64,000 bases of DNA from Eleusine coracana subsp. coracana (lineage: Eukaryota; Streptophyta; Magnoliopsida; Poales; Poaceae), in NCBI GenBank assembly GCA_032690845.1, contig CM064426.1, positions 73,396,403-73,460,402 of the forward strand, given 5' to 3'. Of this stretch, positions 12,021-24,700 are shown in pieces (positions within the stretch are counted from its first letter, which is position 1; the number at the start of each line of letters is the position of its first letter). The notes under the pieces are model-generated. The model ran no database searches. It worked only from the letters and a program-made list of their open reading frames with translations, and was not told the DNA's origin. The translations under genes were made by a program, and so were the position numbers.

Positions 12021-12806
12021 CGCTCTGCCCCTCCTCTCCTCTGCTTTTCCTTGTCGTTGGGGAGAATGGAAGCCAAGAAAGGAAGCAAGGGAATGGGAGA
12101 AGGAAGAAGGGGCAAAAGTAGGGGAAAGAGTGGTGGCCTGGACTTGCGCTGGTGGGTGGAAAATGGTGGTGGGAGAGCACTCGCCCAACTAACCGATCTG
12201 TTGTTGTTCTGATTTTAATGACATGATCGCGTGGAAGATGGCCACCTGGCAAATAAATAAAATGAATAATCCATATAGCATGCCAACTTAGAAAAGAACA
12301 CTAATATTCCCCAAATTTTCTCTTTGCAACTGTTCCTCTAAAAAATATTTTTATTGCACTAACAAACTTTAGCTTAATATTGCAATATTGAATTTCCTTT
12401 ATAATACACCGCTTTGGGTAGACGGGCTTCTTTACCTCTCCAAAAATCATCTGCCAATGCGTTTCTACAGTTTCTCCCAAGATTCACATTACTATGTTTG
12501 AAGAAATTCATCCATATAATTTAATTTATTCTTTGTTGCTTGTGTTCCAATGACCAATAATTTATTCTTAAATGCCTACATATTATTCCTTGTTGCTTGT
12601 GTTTTTTCAGTAATTTGTATTTAATGGTCAATATTTTTTTAACAAAAAGGCGAACATACTAAAGCCATCATAATTTGGAATTGACCTCACAAAATCTTTA
12701 GTCAATTTTTAACTTTCTTAATTGTAATGTAAATAAAAGCTTGTGGCCTTTCAAATGAAAAAACATATTGTTCTCGAGCTTATGAAACTACTATATTCAC
12801 TAAAAC
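12021..12806 (-). promoter_or_regulatory. 5' UTR and proximal promoter region of the RABA gene
   Basis: On the minus strand the 130 or so bases above the ATG form a pyrimidine-rich leader (CTTCTTCCTTCTCCC type), as is common in plant 5' UTRs. Beyond about 12240 the DNA becomes AT-rich with no coding potential. No single TATA box stands out. The region is cut off at 12806 by the target duplication of the solo LTR, so whatever regulatory DNA lay further away is now 4.7 kb more distant. Confidence 0.5.
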
Positions 12807-15800
12807 TGTAACATCCCAAATTTTAAAATTTAGATTGTTAATAAAATTTTACTAAATTTTAAAACTTTTTATAACAGATTAAAATTTAACTTTAATTAAT
12901 TACAGTGTTATTATTTTCTTTAAACAAAAGTCATATTTTTGTAAATTAAATAAATTAATTTAGGTGTTTCTTTTTGCATTGTTGCATTCATGTTGTAGTA
13001 GTATGCAATAGAGATTTTGTTGTCTGCAAAATATTTCAAAATTCCAGTACAAATCATTTTTGAGTAGTTAAAAATTAGCAATAGAAAATAGGAAAAGAAA
13101 CTAGAAAAGAAAATGAGAACAAACCTTCACGACCGTGTCCTTGAGCCAATTCTTGCACCCGCTAAGTTTTCCCTGGCCTTTGACCAAATATTCATGTCGT
13201 CTGGCCTATTTCTTTTTCTTTCCCTCTTTTCTTTCTTCTACTAACCCCCCAATCTGGCAACCTGCTAGGCCCACTAGTAGATAGACCAAAGTCCAGCCCA
13301 GCGTGCAACCTGGCCCAAAGCTGCAGCCAGCGGAGCAACAGCTAGGAGCTTCGTTTTCCTGGAGCCAGTCGAACGCGGCTGCCTCCAGAACCGAGAACTG
13401 CCACCACCGCTTCGCACGGTCGCCTCCCCGACTCCCAAACTGACCCACTGAACTCCCAAACTGACCCAAGCACTGATACGAGCTAGTGCGCATCAATAGG
13501 ACCACTCGCCATTGATGGCCGTAAAAGCTTGCACCTGCTTGTTTTCCCCTCCCCTCCCCCCCCCCCCCCCCCCCCCCCCCTATAAAACCATCCCCTCGGT
13601 GTCGACTTCTCCTATATTCGCTTCTAAGCGCATCCCCGCCCTCAATCTCCTGCAGAAACGCCGCCACCAAAACTTTCTTCCCTGCCTCCGGTGATCTGCG
13701 TCGTCTTGCACCGTTTCCTCTATACTCGACCATGCCGACCTCCTCTGAACCTTCTCTCTTGTGCGCAGGTGCACAAGGAGCTCTCCTCGGCACTCGGCGA
13801 CAAGCTTTGACCCTAGGGGCCGAGTCATCACGGAGCTCCAACGACCCGACACCTCCTCCCACCGCGCCCAGCAACGCTGCACGATATTGGCTTCAACGTT
13901 CCCGGCGATCCACTTAACCAATTGACCTGAAAGTTCACCAGGTCGTGTTCCTAGTGTCCCTCTCCAACATATCCATAAAGCATGGCCAGGGGATCCACGA
14001 TGCGACCAGGAACGCGTCCGTAATGGGCGCTACCTCGTGTCAACTCACAGACTGCGTGCAACGTGGTAAACTCGAGGTTTGTTTTGCTCCAACGTGGGAG
14101 TTATAAGCTGCAAACTTTGGTCCAAGTCGTGTTCCAGGAAGTTAGCCTCGCGATTGCAGGAGCACTTTCTGAGATCTACCCTCACTACTCCAGGAACGCA
14201 TTTGGCCTACCAACTGTCACGAGGCGACCTCGCCAGCTTTCCACCCTGCGATCTCCAAGTAAGGTGAGCAAAGAGCTAATCTAGTTTCACGTTATCATGT
14301 TTCACAATAGTGTAGCCAATCAACGGGAACACGCAAGCCAAGTAACATGTTATTCTGTCCATAGCAGCAGCCGAGCTACCTATCAGTCTCGTGACTGTTC
14401 CAATGACCCGTGGCGTCTATAAAACCTAGCACGAGCACCCCTCAGCTACCGGTTAAATTCCTCGAGATTTTTCACCCTCAATACTCTACAAAAGCGCCGC
14501 CCGACCATTTTGTTTTCCAAGTCCAGAGAGCAGCGTCACCGTGCTCCGTTTTTTTCTATTTCTCGGTCAGATCGAGCCCTCACCCCTCCTCTCTTCTATT
14601 TCAGCCTACCTCCACCCTAAGCCGATTCCCTCTCCACGACCCAGCTCGCAGGACGGTCCACCAGTATGCTCGACCCAACACTCCAGGCACATCAACAAGT
14701 GCAAGCCACCCTGCAGCCATTGAGATGCGAGCTCCACCTGTCACCCCCATATCTGGCATGCCACCGCCTCCCTCCATCCCCACCGAGCTCGCAAATAGTT
14801 TTTTTTTTGCTTCCCCTCCCCCACTCCCATACCTTAGTGGCCTTAATTGTGCACTCGCGAGCGCTATTGTGCATCAAAGGCCATAGCAACCACTGGTTTC
14901 CGGTGAACTCCACTCGCGACCTCTCCGTTTGCCCCTACTCCTATAAAATCTAGTGAGAGACCCTCCTCAACTACATTTGCCTTCTTTGATGCTTTTGCTC
15001 CCAATCCCTTACAGAAAGACCCCTCGGATGTCATTTTCTGTGCCTTCGGTAAGTTGTGCCTAAGGTTTGCCCTTCCTTCTTCCTGGCCACCCGACCCCCC
15101 TCTAACCTATATGCCCCTGCATAAGTTCTCTAGAAGCGCACCTCGATCCTCAAAGATGAGCTGCGATCCTAGGAGTCTTGTCCTCGACTAGCTGCATCAT
15201 CCACTGCCGCCACCCTTCAACGCCGACCACTTCCAAGCCCCTTCTAGCCTAACATGACCACCTGGTTAGCCTCCCCTCATTCCCCGCTTTAGTTTAGGTC
15301 AAGAACCATAGCAAACAGAGCCCCGAAGCGACTCCCCAGCATGCTCTAGTGTCGCTGCCCATGGTGTCACCATTTCTACCACCGTCGCCCGCCTCATCGA
15401 AATCATTCCCCTCTGTCAGTTTTGTAATCAATGGCCAGGATTAGAACACCCCTGAAGGGCTATAAGCCCAATCTACGATGGACTGGTGAACCCGTAGGCT
15501 TAGCTGGTCCACAAAAACCATAGACTTAGTCCACCAAATTTAGCCTTTATTTTAATTCGTGTAAATCCCGGTAAATGCCTCTTTTATTCTTAGGTCCTTG
15601 ATTCTAAATGAAATACAATTTAGGTCCTTCTTGTTTGCACAAAAGCCTAGTTTTTATAAATTATAATTTAGCCCTTGTATTTTACACTTTACTAAAATTA
15701 CATTAACTCCCTAGCCTTTACTGTTTAAGTAAGATATAGGATTTATAAAAATAAAATCTATGTATTTTATGTTTAGATTGAAAAATAAATTATAGCATCT

Positions 15801-17515
15801 CTATTTAATAAAACTAATCTTTATTTTATTGTATGATTTATAAAATCCAATTAAGATAATTATTTTCTAGGTATGTAATTTTACTAAACTCTAAACCTTC
15901 ATAACTTTTTATCCGTAACTCCGATTTAGGCTATTTTTGCGCCCACGAATTTGTAGGAACATGTACAATCTCTTGGTATTGTTTTCATAGACATTAGAAA
16001 ATGTTTGGTGTATTGTTTCTTATTTTTTTTGTGTTTTACATTTTCGGCATTTATTGATAGTAGAGGAGGAGAGGATCTTGAGTTTGAGCAGCAACTAGTA
16101 GGAGAACAAGGCAAGTGTCCTTGACCATATTGCACCTATTAAGGATATTTTTACTTTTTCATGCATGCTTGTCTTAATTCAAATCCTATGTTAGGGTTGC
16201 CTAGATTGGAATAATCTTGTCCTTGTCACCTAGGTTTGGTTTGGTAGATGAGTATGGGTACGTCATGCTTAGCTTGCAGTACTTTGGAAGTTTAAAATTG
16301 AGTAATGATAAACTTGACTAATATTCACTTGAACCTAATCATTACTTGGGTTGGTGATCTTTTTAGTAACATGGATTATATGTGACCCAAGCAGGAAGAT
16401 ATTGATGATGGTGCAGGTATGCACAAGTACGGGTAATGTACCGTTTGGATAGTGGTAGTACCTGCTTGTGGTCATAAGACCAGTTCGTGGAGCGGCCACC
16501 CAGGAAAATAGCGTAAAGCACAGGGCTGATATGGGTAGACATGGTTCAGTAGTAGATGTCTTCCTAGTTTTGTGGGTGTTCAAAGAAGGAGGACAAGAGG
16601 GTCAGTTTCAACCTCAGGTGATGAAGGGTATGCTAGTAGCCACGGTGCCAGAGGGAGCTTCTGTAGGGATGGTTAATCCTGCAGTGGTGAAACCTTAGCA
16701 GGGATGTTTTGCAACTGGGGAGCTCTTTGAAAGACCATGTGGTGATCTCTTGGTCTCACATCTATGGTAGTGTGTTGGCAACATGGAGACTTTAGTGACC
16801 GACGGGTGATGGAATCACCAAGCTGTGGGTATAGTTGTGCAACCTCTACAGAGTGTAAAACTGTTATAATAACCGTGCTCACGGTCAAGAGCAGCAAGGA
16901 TCCTCATATGATTAGATGGATGGTTGGGTGGATTTGGTGGGTAACCAGATTTTGGTGGTAGCTGCAGGTGGGTAACCTGTAGTATTCTGGTATGGTTGGG
17001 TAACTCCTAGATTTGCTATTGGTGGACAACCGATAGTGTTGGACAAGTGGTTAACCTGTTAGGCTACTTTTTCACCTAGTAAATAGGATGCTTGTATAAC
17101 TAGAGCCATAGGCTAAGGATGCATAGTGCAACAAACCCGTGTTAAGCCTATTTTTGTTTTTAGTCTGCATGTCATTACTTTTCCCCACTTGCGGAGCACT
17201 TTATATACTCAGGCGTTATAGTTTTCCTATGTTGTTGCTGCTATCATTCTGCTGCTTAGAAGATGATGGTGAGATGGACTATGTCGACGAGGACTACTAC
17301 GACTAGGAGTGCGATCCCCGGTTGACTGCCTGTGATGTTATGGAACCTTCCGCTGCCTAGTCTTTCAGACTATGTAATAACGGTACGATATATTGATGAT
17401 ATTATAATAACATTGGTTTTCCTATTTACTTCATTGTTATCCTGTGTGTGTGAAAACTTGATCCTGGACATGTATATAGATGCATTCGATTTTGGCCTTA
17501 AAACCGAGTGTGACA
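12807..17515 (+). mobile_element. Very long (4.7 kb) gypsy-type solo LTR, target duplication AAAAC
   Basis: It starts TGTAACATCCCAAA at 12807 and ends GAGTGTGACA at 17515. AAAAC lies directly before (12802-12806) and after (17516-17520), a perfect 5-bp target duplication. The ends match those of the element at 51946-55644 read on the opposite strand (TGTAATACCCCAAA...GGTGTCACA). The interior is AT-rich at first, then GC-rich from 13200 to 15300, then AT-rich again. No gag-pol, primer site or polypurine tract was found, so a solo LTR is the best reading. The GC-rich part holds several long open frames on both strands (for example 13874-13206) that resemble no known protein and are by-products of base composition. 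Confidence 0.85.
13558..15030 (+). promoter_or_regulatory. Three promoter-like repeats inside the long LTR
   Basis: TATAAAA occurs at 13581, 14418 and 14942, each time followed after roughly 60-80 bases by a similar motif: CAATCTCCTGCAGAAACGCC, CAATACTCTACAAAAGCGCC and CAATCCCTTACAGAAAGACC. The spacing between TATA boxes is 837 and 524 bases. The first TATA is directly preceded by a run of C (about 13558-13580). The related LTR at 51946-55644 shows one equivalent TATAAAA (minus strand, about 54595-54589). I infer that the LTR promoter unit was duplicated internally, which would help explain its length. Confidence 0.5.
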
Positions 17516-17520
17516 AAAAC

Positions 17521-18509
17521 CAACATTTAACATTGATTGGGATGCTTCAACTCCTAGAAAGCAAAACTATGTCGTGGTTCTCACAACTCGTTTGATGGGT
17601 GAGGATACCAATTTGTGTGTAGAAGAATTATGGTGGTGTTTGGTATGCTGTCCTAAAACATAAACAGTAATGGAAAGCAGATACGGGGTTTTCAGCGGTG
17701 GAATGGTTGTTTACGTGGTTTGCTTGGTAGACCTGTGTAACACAAGCAACGTTGCTACGGTATGAGAAAATTATTGAATAACACACGATATGGTAGTTTG
17801 ACTGTATGATTGCATTCTTCTTTTAAATATGACGATGATCCAAACCAAAATAAAATGGCACGTCTGCATAAAATCAAGGATAATATATAGAGGTCCAACA
17901 ATCTAGAACTAGTCTCACAGAGTTCAATAAATATTATGAAAATTCTCAGATCAAGCCATACCAATAAATACCTCATTCTCAATCATGCATGCAGGCAAAA
18001 CAACACTACTACGTGTATGAAGTTTGGACATGGATAACACAGTCAAGCAGACATTCATCCAGACAACTCAAGGTCAGAAATTAGCAGGCATTCATCTACT
18101 CAAACCCCCAGAACCACCCATTGCTAACAATACGAAGTATTCTTCTACCCCAACTTAGAACTAACTCATTGCTAACAATACAAAGTAGGGTATTCTGATG
18201 GTTCAACATCTCTTTCTCTTGCCCTGCTCATTCATTTGCTTCATCCGCTTAATCTCTCTTCTCTTTCCTTCCTCCTAGATTCATCTATCAAAAACAACAT
18301 AGTTAGGAATTAAAAGAGTTCAACGGTAGCCAACTCATCCATCAGAGACTAAAATTTCAGAGAAATACCATGGAGCATGTTTGTAATTAAATTGTGTAAA
18401 AAGGCACATACCATTATTATACAAAGTTGCCCCTTTACATAAAAATATAATAGCACATAAGAAGTATAGAAGTCAATATATTCCTAAGGGCCATATTCCT
18501 TCTTCTAAC
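17521..18509. other. Unassigned intergenic DNA
   Basis: No gene, terminal repeat or retroelement domain was recognised. The open frames are short and unlike known proteins. AT-rich throughout. Confidence 0.4.
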
Positions 18510-19425
18510 ATTAGTGATGGGCAAAATGAATCCCGTTACTAAACCGAGCCCAAGAGAGGGGTGTCCGCCACTAATTGGCACAATTTAGTGGCGGGCGTCT
18601 TAAGGTCTGCCACTAAATTCGGTCATGCAAGTTAGTGGTGGGCCACATATACGACCCACCACTAACTTGCGCCACCTCAAAGGAGGAGCGCAGGGTGGAG
18701 GCGCAAATCCTATCCACCTCCTGTCTTCCCTTCCGCCACCACCACTCTTCCGCCTCCTTCCTTCCGCTTCCTCCCTTCAGCCACTCCTGTGGCCCGCCCG
18801 TGCTACGTGGCTATCAAAGTGGCCCGACTGCACCACCTCTGGGCTTAGCACTGCCGCCGCCTCCACCAGGTCATACTCCAGTGCACGCCACCCATGACGG
18901 ATGCCTGAGCGAAGAAGCGGAAGGCTAGGACTCCGCTGCCCTCTGCCTCCTTTGATTTGACCCCCTTCGCGGCGGATCTGAGGGAGGGGATGGTCATGTC
19001 TATGGTCACCAAGGCCATGCCTACATCATGAGCATGGTGTCCATCAAGATGATGGTGGCCCTCGACATTGTCCGCATCCCGTCAGGGGCTGTCGGTGACC
19101 TCCCAGACGACTTTGAGTAGAGAGCGGCCGCCATTCTCCTCACCTGGGGCACTGGAGGAGATGACGGCGAGGATGTCGGCCATCACCAAGAAAGTGGCGG
19201 TGACATACAACTAGGGTTAGGGTTTAAATGCAAGACCCAGCACATTTTGGTTTTGGGCCCTCTTTTTTGTGTTGGCTGATCGTGCGGTAGTGACGGCTTT
19301 TATATTGTTGCTAATATTGTAATTAGTGGCGGGCATGTAGCCCATCACAAAAAAACACACACACATCAGTAATGATTAGTTTTTCACGGATGCCTTGTTG
19401 CTGATGATGCTTTATTGTAGTCGTG
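18510..19425. mobile_element. Degenerate non-autonomous CACTA-like element
   Basis: The left part (18560-18665) carries repeated inverted and direct copies of a TTAGTGGCGGGC / GTCCGCCACTAA motif, and the right part repeats it (19321-19334) with a GTAGTGACGGC motif at 19288. This is the subterminal-repeat pattern of CACTA elements. The right end reads TTTATTGTAGTCGTG (19411-19425), a decayed reverse of CACTACTACAA. A matching left CACTA end was not found, so the left limit is approximate. Between the ends is a GC-rich block (about 18690-19200) of gene-like composition without an intact frame, possibly captured host sequence. Confidence 0.5.
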
Positions 19426-20751
19426 AAATTCTTATTTTCTCAGGATTACGATCATCATACATGTTTTTCATACTTAGAACTGTATGATAGAGCTAAACAG
19501 CTACAGTTACACAACAAAGCAATATTATAAGTTGCATAAGATGATTTGGTGTCTAGTTTTAATCTTTTCCATGTTATAAGGGACGTCACATACAGCCTTC
19601 CATAAGTACTTGACAGGGAAACCTAAAACAATCAGTATCAGACTAATTAATGTGCTTGTTTTATCATGTAGGAATTTAAACAAGTTACACTGTTGCCTTA
19701 TTTACTAGAAGGGTTGCCATTGGTATAATGGCATTACTTGTTTGCTCAATGTAGTTGTATGTCAAGTACTCGAAATGGTTAGAGATTTGCTTTATTTTCT
19801 TTGGAATAATTAACTATCCTCATGCTTGCTTCACCTGAGTAATTTACTGAGATAACATCTTTGTTGTAGGATAGGCTGTAAATTGCAGCTAGCTAATCTT
19901 ATTTTGCCTTGAGAATATCTGGCAAATATATAGCCATATAGCTCGTAATAATGTTTCACTATAATTGCGTGATCTCATATTCTCATATTCATTCAATGCA
20001 ATGATATTTATGCTCTCGTGTTTCTAAATACATTCATGACATACTTAAGTTTACTGTTTCTTTTTTTCTGCAGCAGCAAAACAGGAACAAAGGAGAGGCC
20101 CAGGAGTTCGCTATCCTACTCAAAAGGATGCTATCTTCGTCCTTGCTGAAGAATAGCCATGACAAGTGGAGCAAGATCAAAGAGGAAGGCTTTTGAAGAA
20201 CAAGACCAACCTGCTTGATTGACCAGGAAGAGGACAAGGAAATAACAGCAAGTGCAAACGAGGAAAATGTCCAAAATTGTACTACAAATGCAAATGATGA
20301 TGATACCCATCCTTACTACTAGAAGCAAAGGCAAGACAAGAAATATACTTTCACATTTCTGTAATGATAAAATATTACGGTTGTAGAGCGCACTGTGTCT
20401 AAATCTGTAATGACTCGTAGCAAAAGAATAAATTAGCATACTATCTCTAACTGTTTGAATTAGTACCATAACATGTATACTTGTTTGTTTACTAATTGAC
20501 TTGTTTATTCCTAGGTCAACAATATTTCTTGGGGAACGATGCAGGGGAATAAGTTTGGGCATTCAAGAAGCATGTTGATAGACTGATGCAGGGGAATAGG
20601 TCACTCTTGACTACCTTGCAGATTCGTCACCATTTTTCTTTTTGCTAGTTGGCTAGCTAGATGTGTGAGACCATGTTTGGATTCTAACTTTTGGTAATTG
20701 GTTGGCTGATCGCTTACTAATTCTAATAGATATCAACCTCACTTGACATGT
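19426..20751. other. Unassigned DNA with one exon-like segment
   Basis: Mostly AT-rich non-coding DNA. At 20055-20195 a pyrimidine-rich stretch ending in CTGCAG is followed by a gene-like reading frame (encoding QNRNKGEAQEFAILLKRM and then stopping near 20190). I do not recognise the protein. It could be a captured exon or a decayed gene. Confidence 0.3.
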
Positions 20752-21005
20752 TACATGTATTTCTGGAAAAAGCACTCGACAAACCCTTATTTTTGTCAAA
20801 TGTCAAAAATACTATACTCGGCAAAGAACGCTTTGTCGAATGCCAAATAAAACACTCAGCAAACAGTCTTCTTTGTCGAGTGTTTTTTTTTTGGCACTTG
20901 ACAAAGCGTTTTTTACCGAGTGTACTTATTTTACCGAGAGTTTTTTGTATGGCACTCGGCAAAGACGTTCTTTGCCGAGTGCCCAAGTAAAAACACTCGG
21001 CAAAG
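20752..21005. repeat. CACTA-type subterminal repeat array (CACTCGGCAAAG motif)
   Basis: About ten copies of a CACTCGGCAAAG-like 12-mer occur in both orientations in 250 bases, for example at 20774, 20817, 20875, 20954, 20972 and 20995, some mutated (CACTCGACAAAC, CTTTGTCGAATG). Dense short motifs in mixed orientation are typical of the subterminal regions of grass CACTA transposons, where transposase binds. The start near 20752 (TATTTCTGGAAAAAGCACTCG) may be a decayed terminal repeat. The other end of the element was not identified. Confidence 0.6.
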
Positions 21006-21177
21006 AAGAGGATACTAAGTAAACATCGATTTTCCCATAATGCATGTACTGGCTGTATTTTTTACTTATGAAATTTTGGATCTGTATGAACTGTCTGGTT
21101 ATTGTAATTATGATGTGTTCAGTGAGAATATTTGTAAACTATAAGTTGAAATTAATAGTCTGGATTAAAATGTAAAT

Positions 21178-21358
21178 GGGCTTGACCCACACCATGAAAC
21201 GGGTCTGGCCCGGACCATGAAATGGGCCTGGTCTACAACATGAAATCGGCCTAGCCCAAAACACGAAATAGGCTTGGCCCAAAACATGAAATGGGCTGGA
21301 CCCAACATGCTAAATAGGTTTAGCTCATAACACAAGGTGGGCCTAGCCCATTGACATG
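21178..21358. repeat. 23-bp tandem repeat, about eight copies
   Basis: Eight consecutive units start at 21178, 21201, 21224, 21247, 21270, 21293, 21316 and 21339 with an exact 23-base period. The consensus is close to GGGCYTGGCCCAAAACATGAAAT. Units 2 to 5 are most alike and the last three are degenerate. The core GGGCCTGGCCC is near-palindromic. The leftward open frame over it is only a consequence of the repeat. Confidence 0.9.
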
Positions 21359-21734
21359 TCATGCAAGTATTTTATGACGTTTTAGAGTTAGATACCGACA
21401 GAAATACAATGTCATGAGTTAGCGACGCAATAAGAATTGTCATGATAAAATTACAAGAAAAAAACATAAAAACATTACTGAATATGTTTTATAAAAGATA
21501 TTCATCAACAAACATGTTTTCATCATCATCGTTATCGTCTGAATGTTGTAAATTCTACATTAAGACGTATTTCTTTGATTTTGCAACAAAGCTGAAACAT
21601 GTCAAATTTATTATAGTGGCTGCTAAGTAGTCAGGGACAAATAAATGTTGTTGCTCAACCCCCTAGCTTCTTGTAGCGATGATTGCAAGAAGAATGTAAT
21701 GCTGTCGTTTGAGCAACAATAGAAGCTACTCCCT

Positions 21735-21788
21735 TCTCCTCCCCCTCCCCCCCACCCCCACCCCCACCCCCACCCCCCCCTCCCCCCA
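21735..21788. repeat. C-rich microsatellite (CCCCCA)n
   Basis: A low-complexity run of C with regularly spaced A residues (CCCCCA units, 21750-21773), continuing into an A run at 21788. No other feature is attached. Confidence 0.9.
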
Positions 21789-24700
21789 AAAAAAATGAAT
21801 AAAGAAAAAACACGATAATGCTTCGACTGGGAGGGTCGTTACTCATCACACGTATCGCAGCCCTAGATTTCTTCAATTATAGTACTTCAACTGTTTCTTT
21901 TCTTGTGACGTCTACAAATCACACACACACGGTCTCCACCTTTGACAAGGACACCTTTGTGATGTTTCAAACTGGTCGTTGAAACATGCTTATTTGTTCC
22001 AAACTAGTCAATACGAGGTGTGACACTTGATGTAAAGAAATGTGTCTTTGCTTGCCGCCATGCACGAGTAATGTCGAGAAAAGCTCAGCAAATCTTCACT
22101 GGTGGAGATGCAGGTCTGAGATATTGCGTCGAGCAAGCAACAACGTACGGGTCACATAGACGATCGTGTCAGGCAACCGCAAGGTCAGTCTTTTGCCCCG
22201 TCTCCATTCACAAGTAAACTAGCAGCTCGGTGAAAGTTGTGACACAGTAACCAGCGTGGATCACAAGAGCACTGTCCATAGACCTCCGACCAGAAAAAAT
22301 TCCTCCCTCTCGCTCTCCCCACCTCCCACTTTCCCGTCGTCCCCGTACAGCCCCCTTTTTAAGTTTTAAAACACTTTATTGCGTCTTTATTCTTGGGTTA
22401 TCAAAGTGGGTTTTAAGATTTCTGATTGTATACATACTATATAAAATGCATATTACAATCATCTTAGAAACTTATAATCATAAATGCAAAAAGAGAAAAT
22501 CTGCACGTCCAAAGGGCGACTCAGAGGGGAGCTCCACGACCATTGTGGTAGGAAATATACGCTCGGTTTCCGTGATCTTTTCTGTAGCAAGTCATTAATG
22601 AATCAAGGTTCAAGGACAACGAGTGGCAAGTAAGTAGAGCTTTACCTAGCTAAGGTTTCATGCCACCATAGATAGAGGTGAGACGAGACCTTCTAGAATC
22701 TAGATTCCAACTCAACCTCGGAAGTGTCGTGAAACAACAATACAGAGCTCATAATTAATATACAGGAAAGGCCCGGCATAATCTGTTGCTGGGCATATTA
22801 CGATCATCAGACCGAATTTAGCTTGGTAGTCAATACACGCAGAGGCCATAGTACAGTGTTTCGGATATAGTTTTGGTAGGATTTCTTCTTGTATATGTCT
22901 TTGTATAATCCCAGTTTTTCATAATGAAACACAAGTTCCACGGCTTGGCCTTGTTTCCTCATAATATTAGGCATCTGCTTAGCTTCTTATGCGAAATGGC
23001 ATCGCTCATGCCTTCGTTTCAAAAATATAAAATATATAAGTGAAAGGGAACAAATTTTGATGCCGACATCTTAGACATCATCAATAGGTGTAAAACAATA
23101 TCTGATAAGGATCTACAAACATGTTTAGGTAAGATTGACGATGCACATATCGTATAGGTAATTTAATTCTGATGAATATATTAAACCTTAAAAATAAGCT
23201 TCCACTACGTCACTCAATTTATAAAACTAGAACAAGGAAGATTCTCCCAGCAACCTATCTTAATTGTTTATATTAGGTATAAATGTTTGGTTTCAATCAC
23301 TGTCTGTCTTCATCTACTTTCCAAGTAAGACAAGGCCCCCACTAATCTGGCCTAGTTTCTAAGGTATGAAAGGAAACATAAAATGCTCAAATGCGGAACA
23401 AAAAGAATACATGAGGTAAGAAAAATTAATACGTCAACTGATAATCGTAGAATCAAAAAAAAAAATCAGAACCTATTGCCACTTACAAACATCCTGTCCA
23501 GTGTCCAATGTTGTTTGGTTTCTTAAAAAAAAAAACAAAGGGCGTGGTAGTCTTTAAAGGCTGATAAAGAGTGGATTCTTAAGATCGTAGTCTTGACTGG
23601 ACTAACTTTTAAGTAATTAAGATGTTACTACCACGTGTTAGGTAGGTAGTAATAGTAATAACACTATACTCAAGGAAAAGCACTACAGCAAGTAGCTTCC
23701 AAACGGGGTCCATGCTGGAATCTCAATGGCATCAGACAAACGGAATGTTCAACCTGGCACTAGCATTATCTCACATGATCACGGGAGCAAGAACTTTATA
23801 TCATGCTAAATCGATGTCCATGCTACAGTCAGACATGTTTCTAAATTAAATCTTTTTGCCATCCCAATAACAGGAGTCTTCAATATCAATTCAATCGGGA
23901 AGTGACACCTATCTCGCAATATTTGACTGTTAAGAATAAGGTCTCTTTCTTTTAAATTATTTGTTTTCTTCCTTTGGGGAATTGTTTCTCTCGGATCCAA
24001 GCTGGTACGCATGCCAGAGAGTCACGAGGCTAACTCAAGTCAGAAGCAGTCGAAGCTACTTGTATTTCTAAATCGTAACGCACCCCACCTCAAGTCCAAA
24101 CTGGTATTTAAGGACAACATTCCAGATACCACTAACATGAATAGCTAGGTGGATTTTCATTTCATACACGAGCTTCTGAATACGCTTACTTGCAAAGAAC
24201 AAGTTGTAGCTTTGCACAGACTGTAACCCTTGTTCTTTTCTATCTGTCATTAATTAAACTTTTAATTGCAACTGTATATGTTGTTACTTTTATTTTTATT
24301 TAGTTCATATCATATTCATACCACAACACATTGGCGACACATAAGCAATCACATAATCATCTATATGGAGAACCCACAGTCAAAACAATTTTTGGCGGGA
24401 TATTTAGTCCCGTATTTTAAGCAGATAATTTCAAATATACCTGAATAAAAAAATGTCTGCACCTTTCCAATAAATTTACAGATAATGTAACTGACAATAC
24501 AGATTGTTTAGTATGCAACAAGCTTACTCCATAACATTTTTAATTGATGATGCGAGGATCATATTTTTAGTCCATTTTAAATTACAGTTGTTGTCCTAGA
24601 CATGAATAAAAAAAATGGGATGGAGTACTTTATAATAATGTGGTTATCAATTATTTGAGGACAATGAAAGTACTAGTTGAGAAAAAGAACAATGAACTAC

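Noticed and set aside
13206..13874. Leftward open frame of 222 codons
   Set aside because: It lies in the GC-rich part of a solo LTR, has Gly/Arg-rich low-complexity content and matches no protein family I know.
19211..19224. Telomere-like AGGGTTAGGGTTT
   Set aside because: Only two units; not an array.
21178..21358. CRISPR array
   Set aside because: Units are directly adjacent without unique spacers, degenerate, and in a plant genome.
23508..23712. Tourist/Harbinger-type MITE
   Set aside because: The ends GTTTGGTTTCTT and GTAGCTTCCAAAC are only loosely complementary and no TWA duplication was found.
24543..24630. Stowaway-type MITE end
   Set aside because: GGGATGGAGTACT is suggestive, but no partner end or TA duplication was seen.
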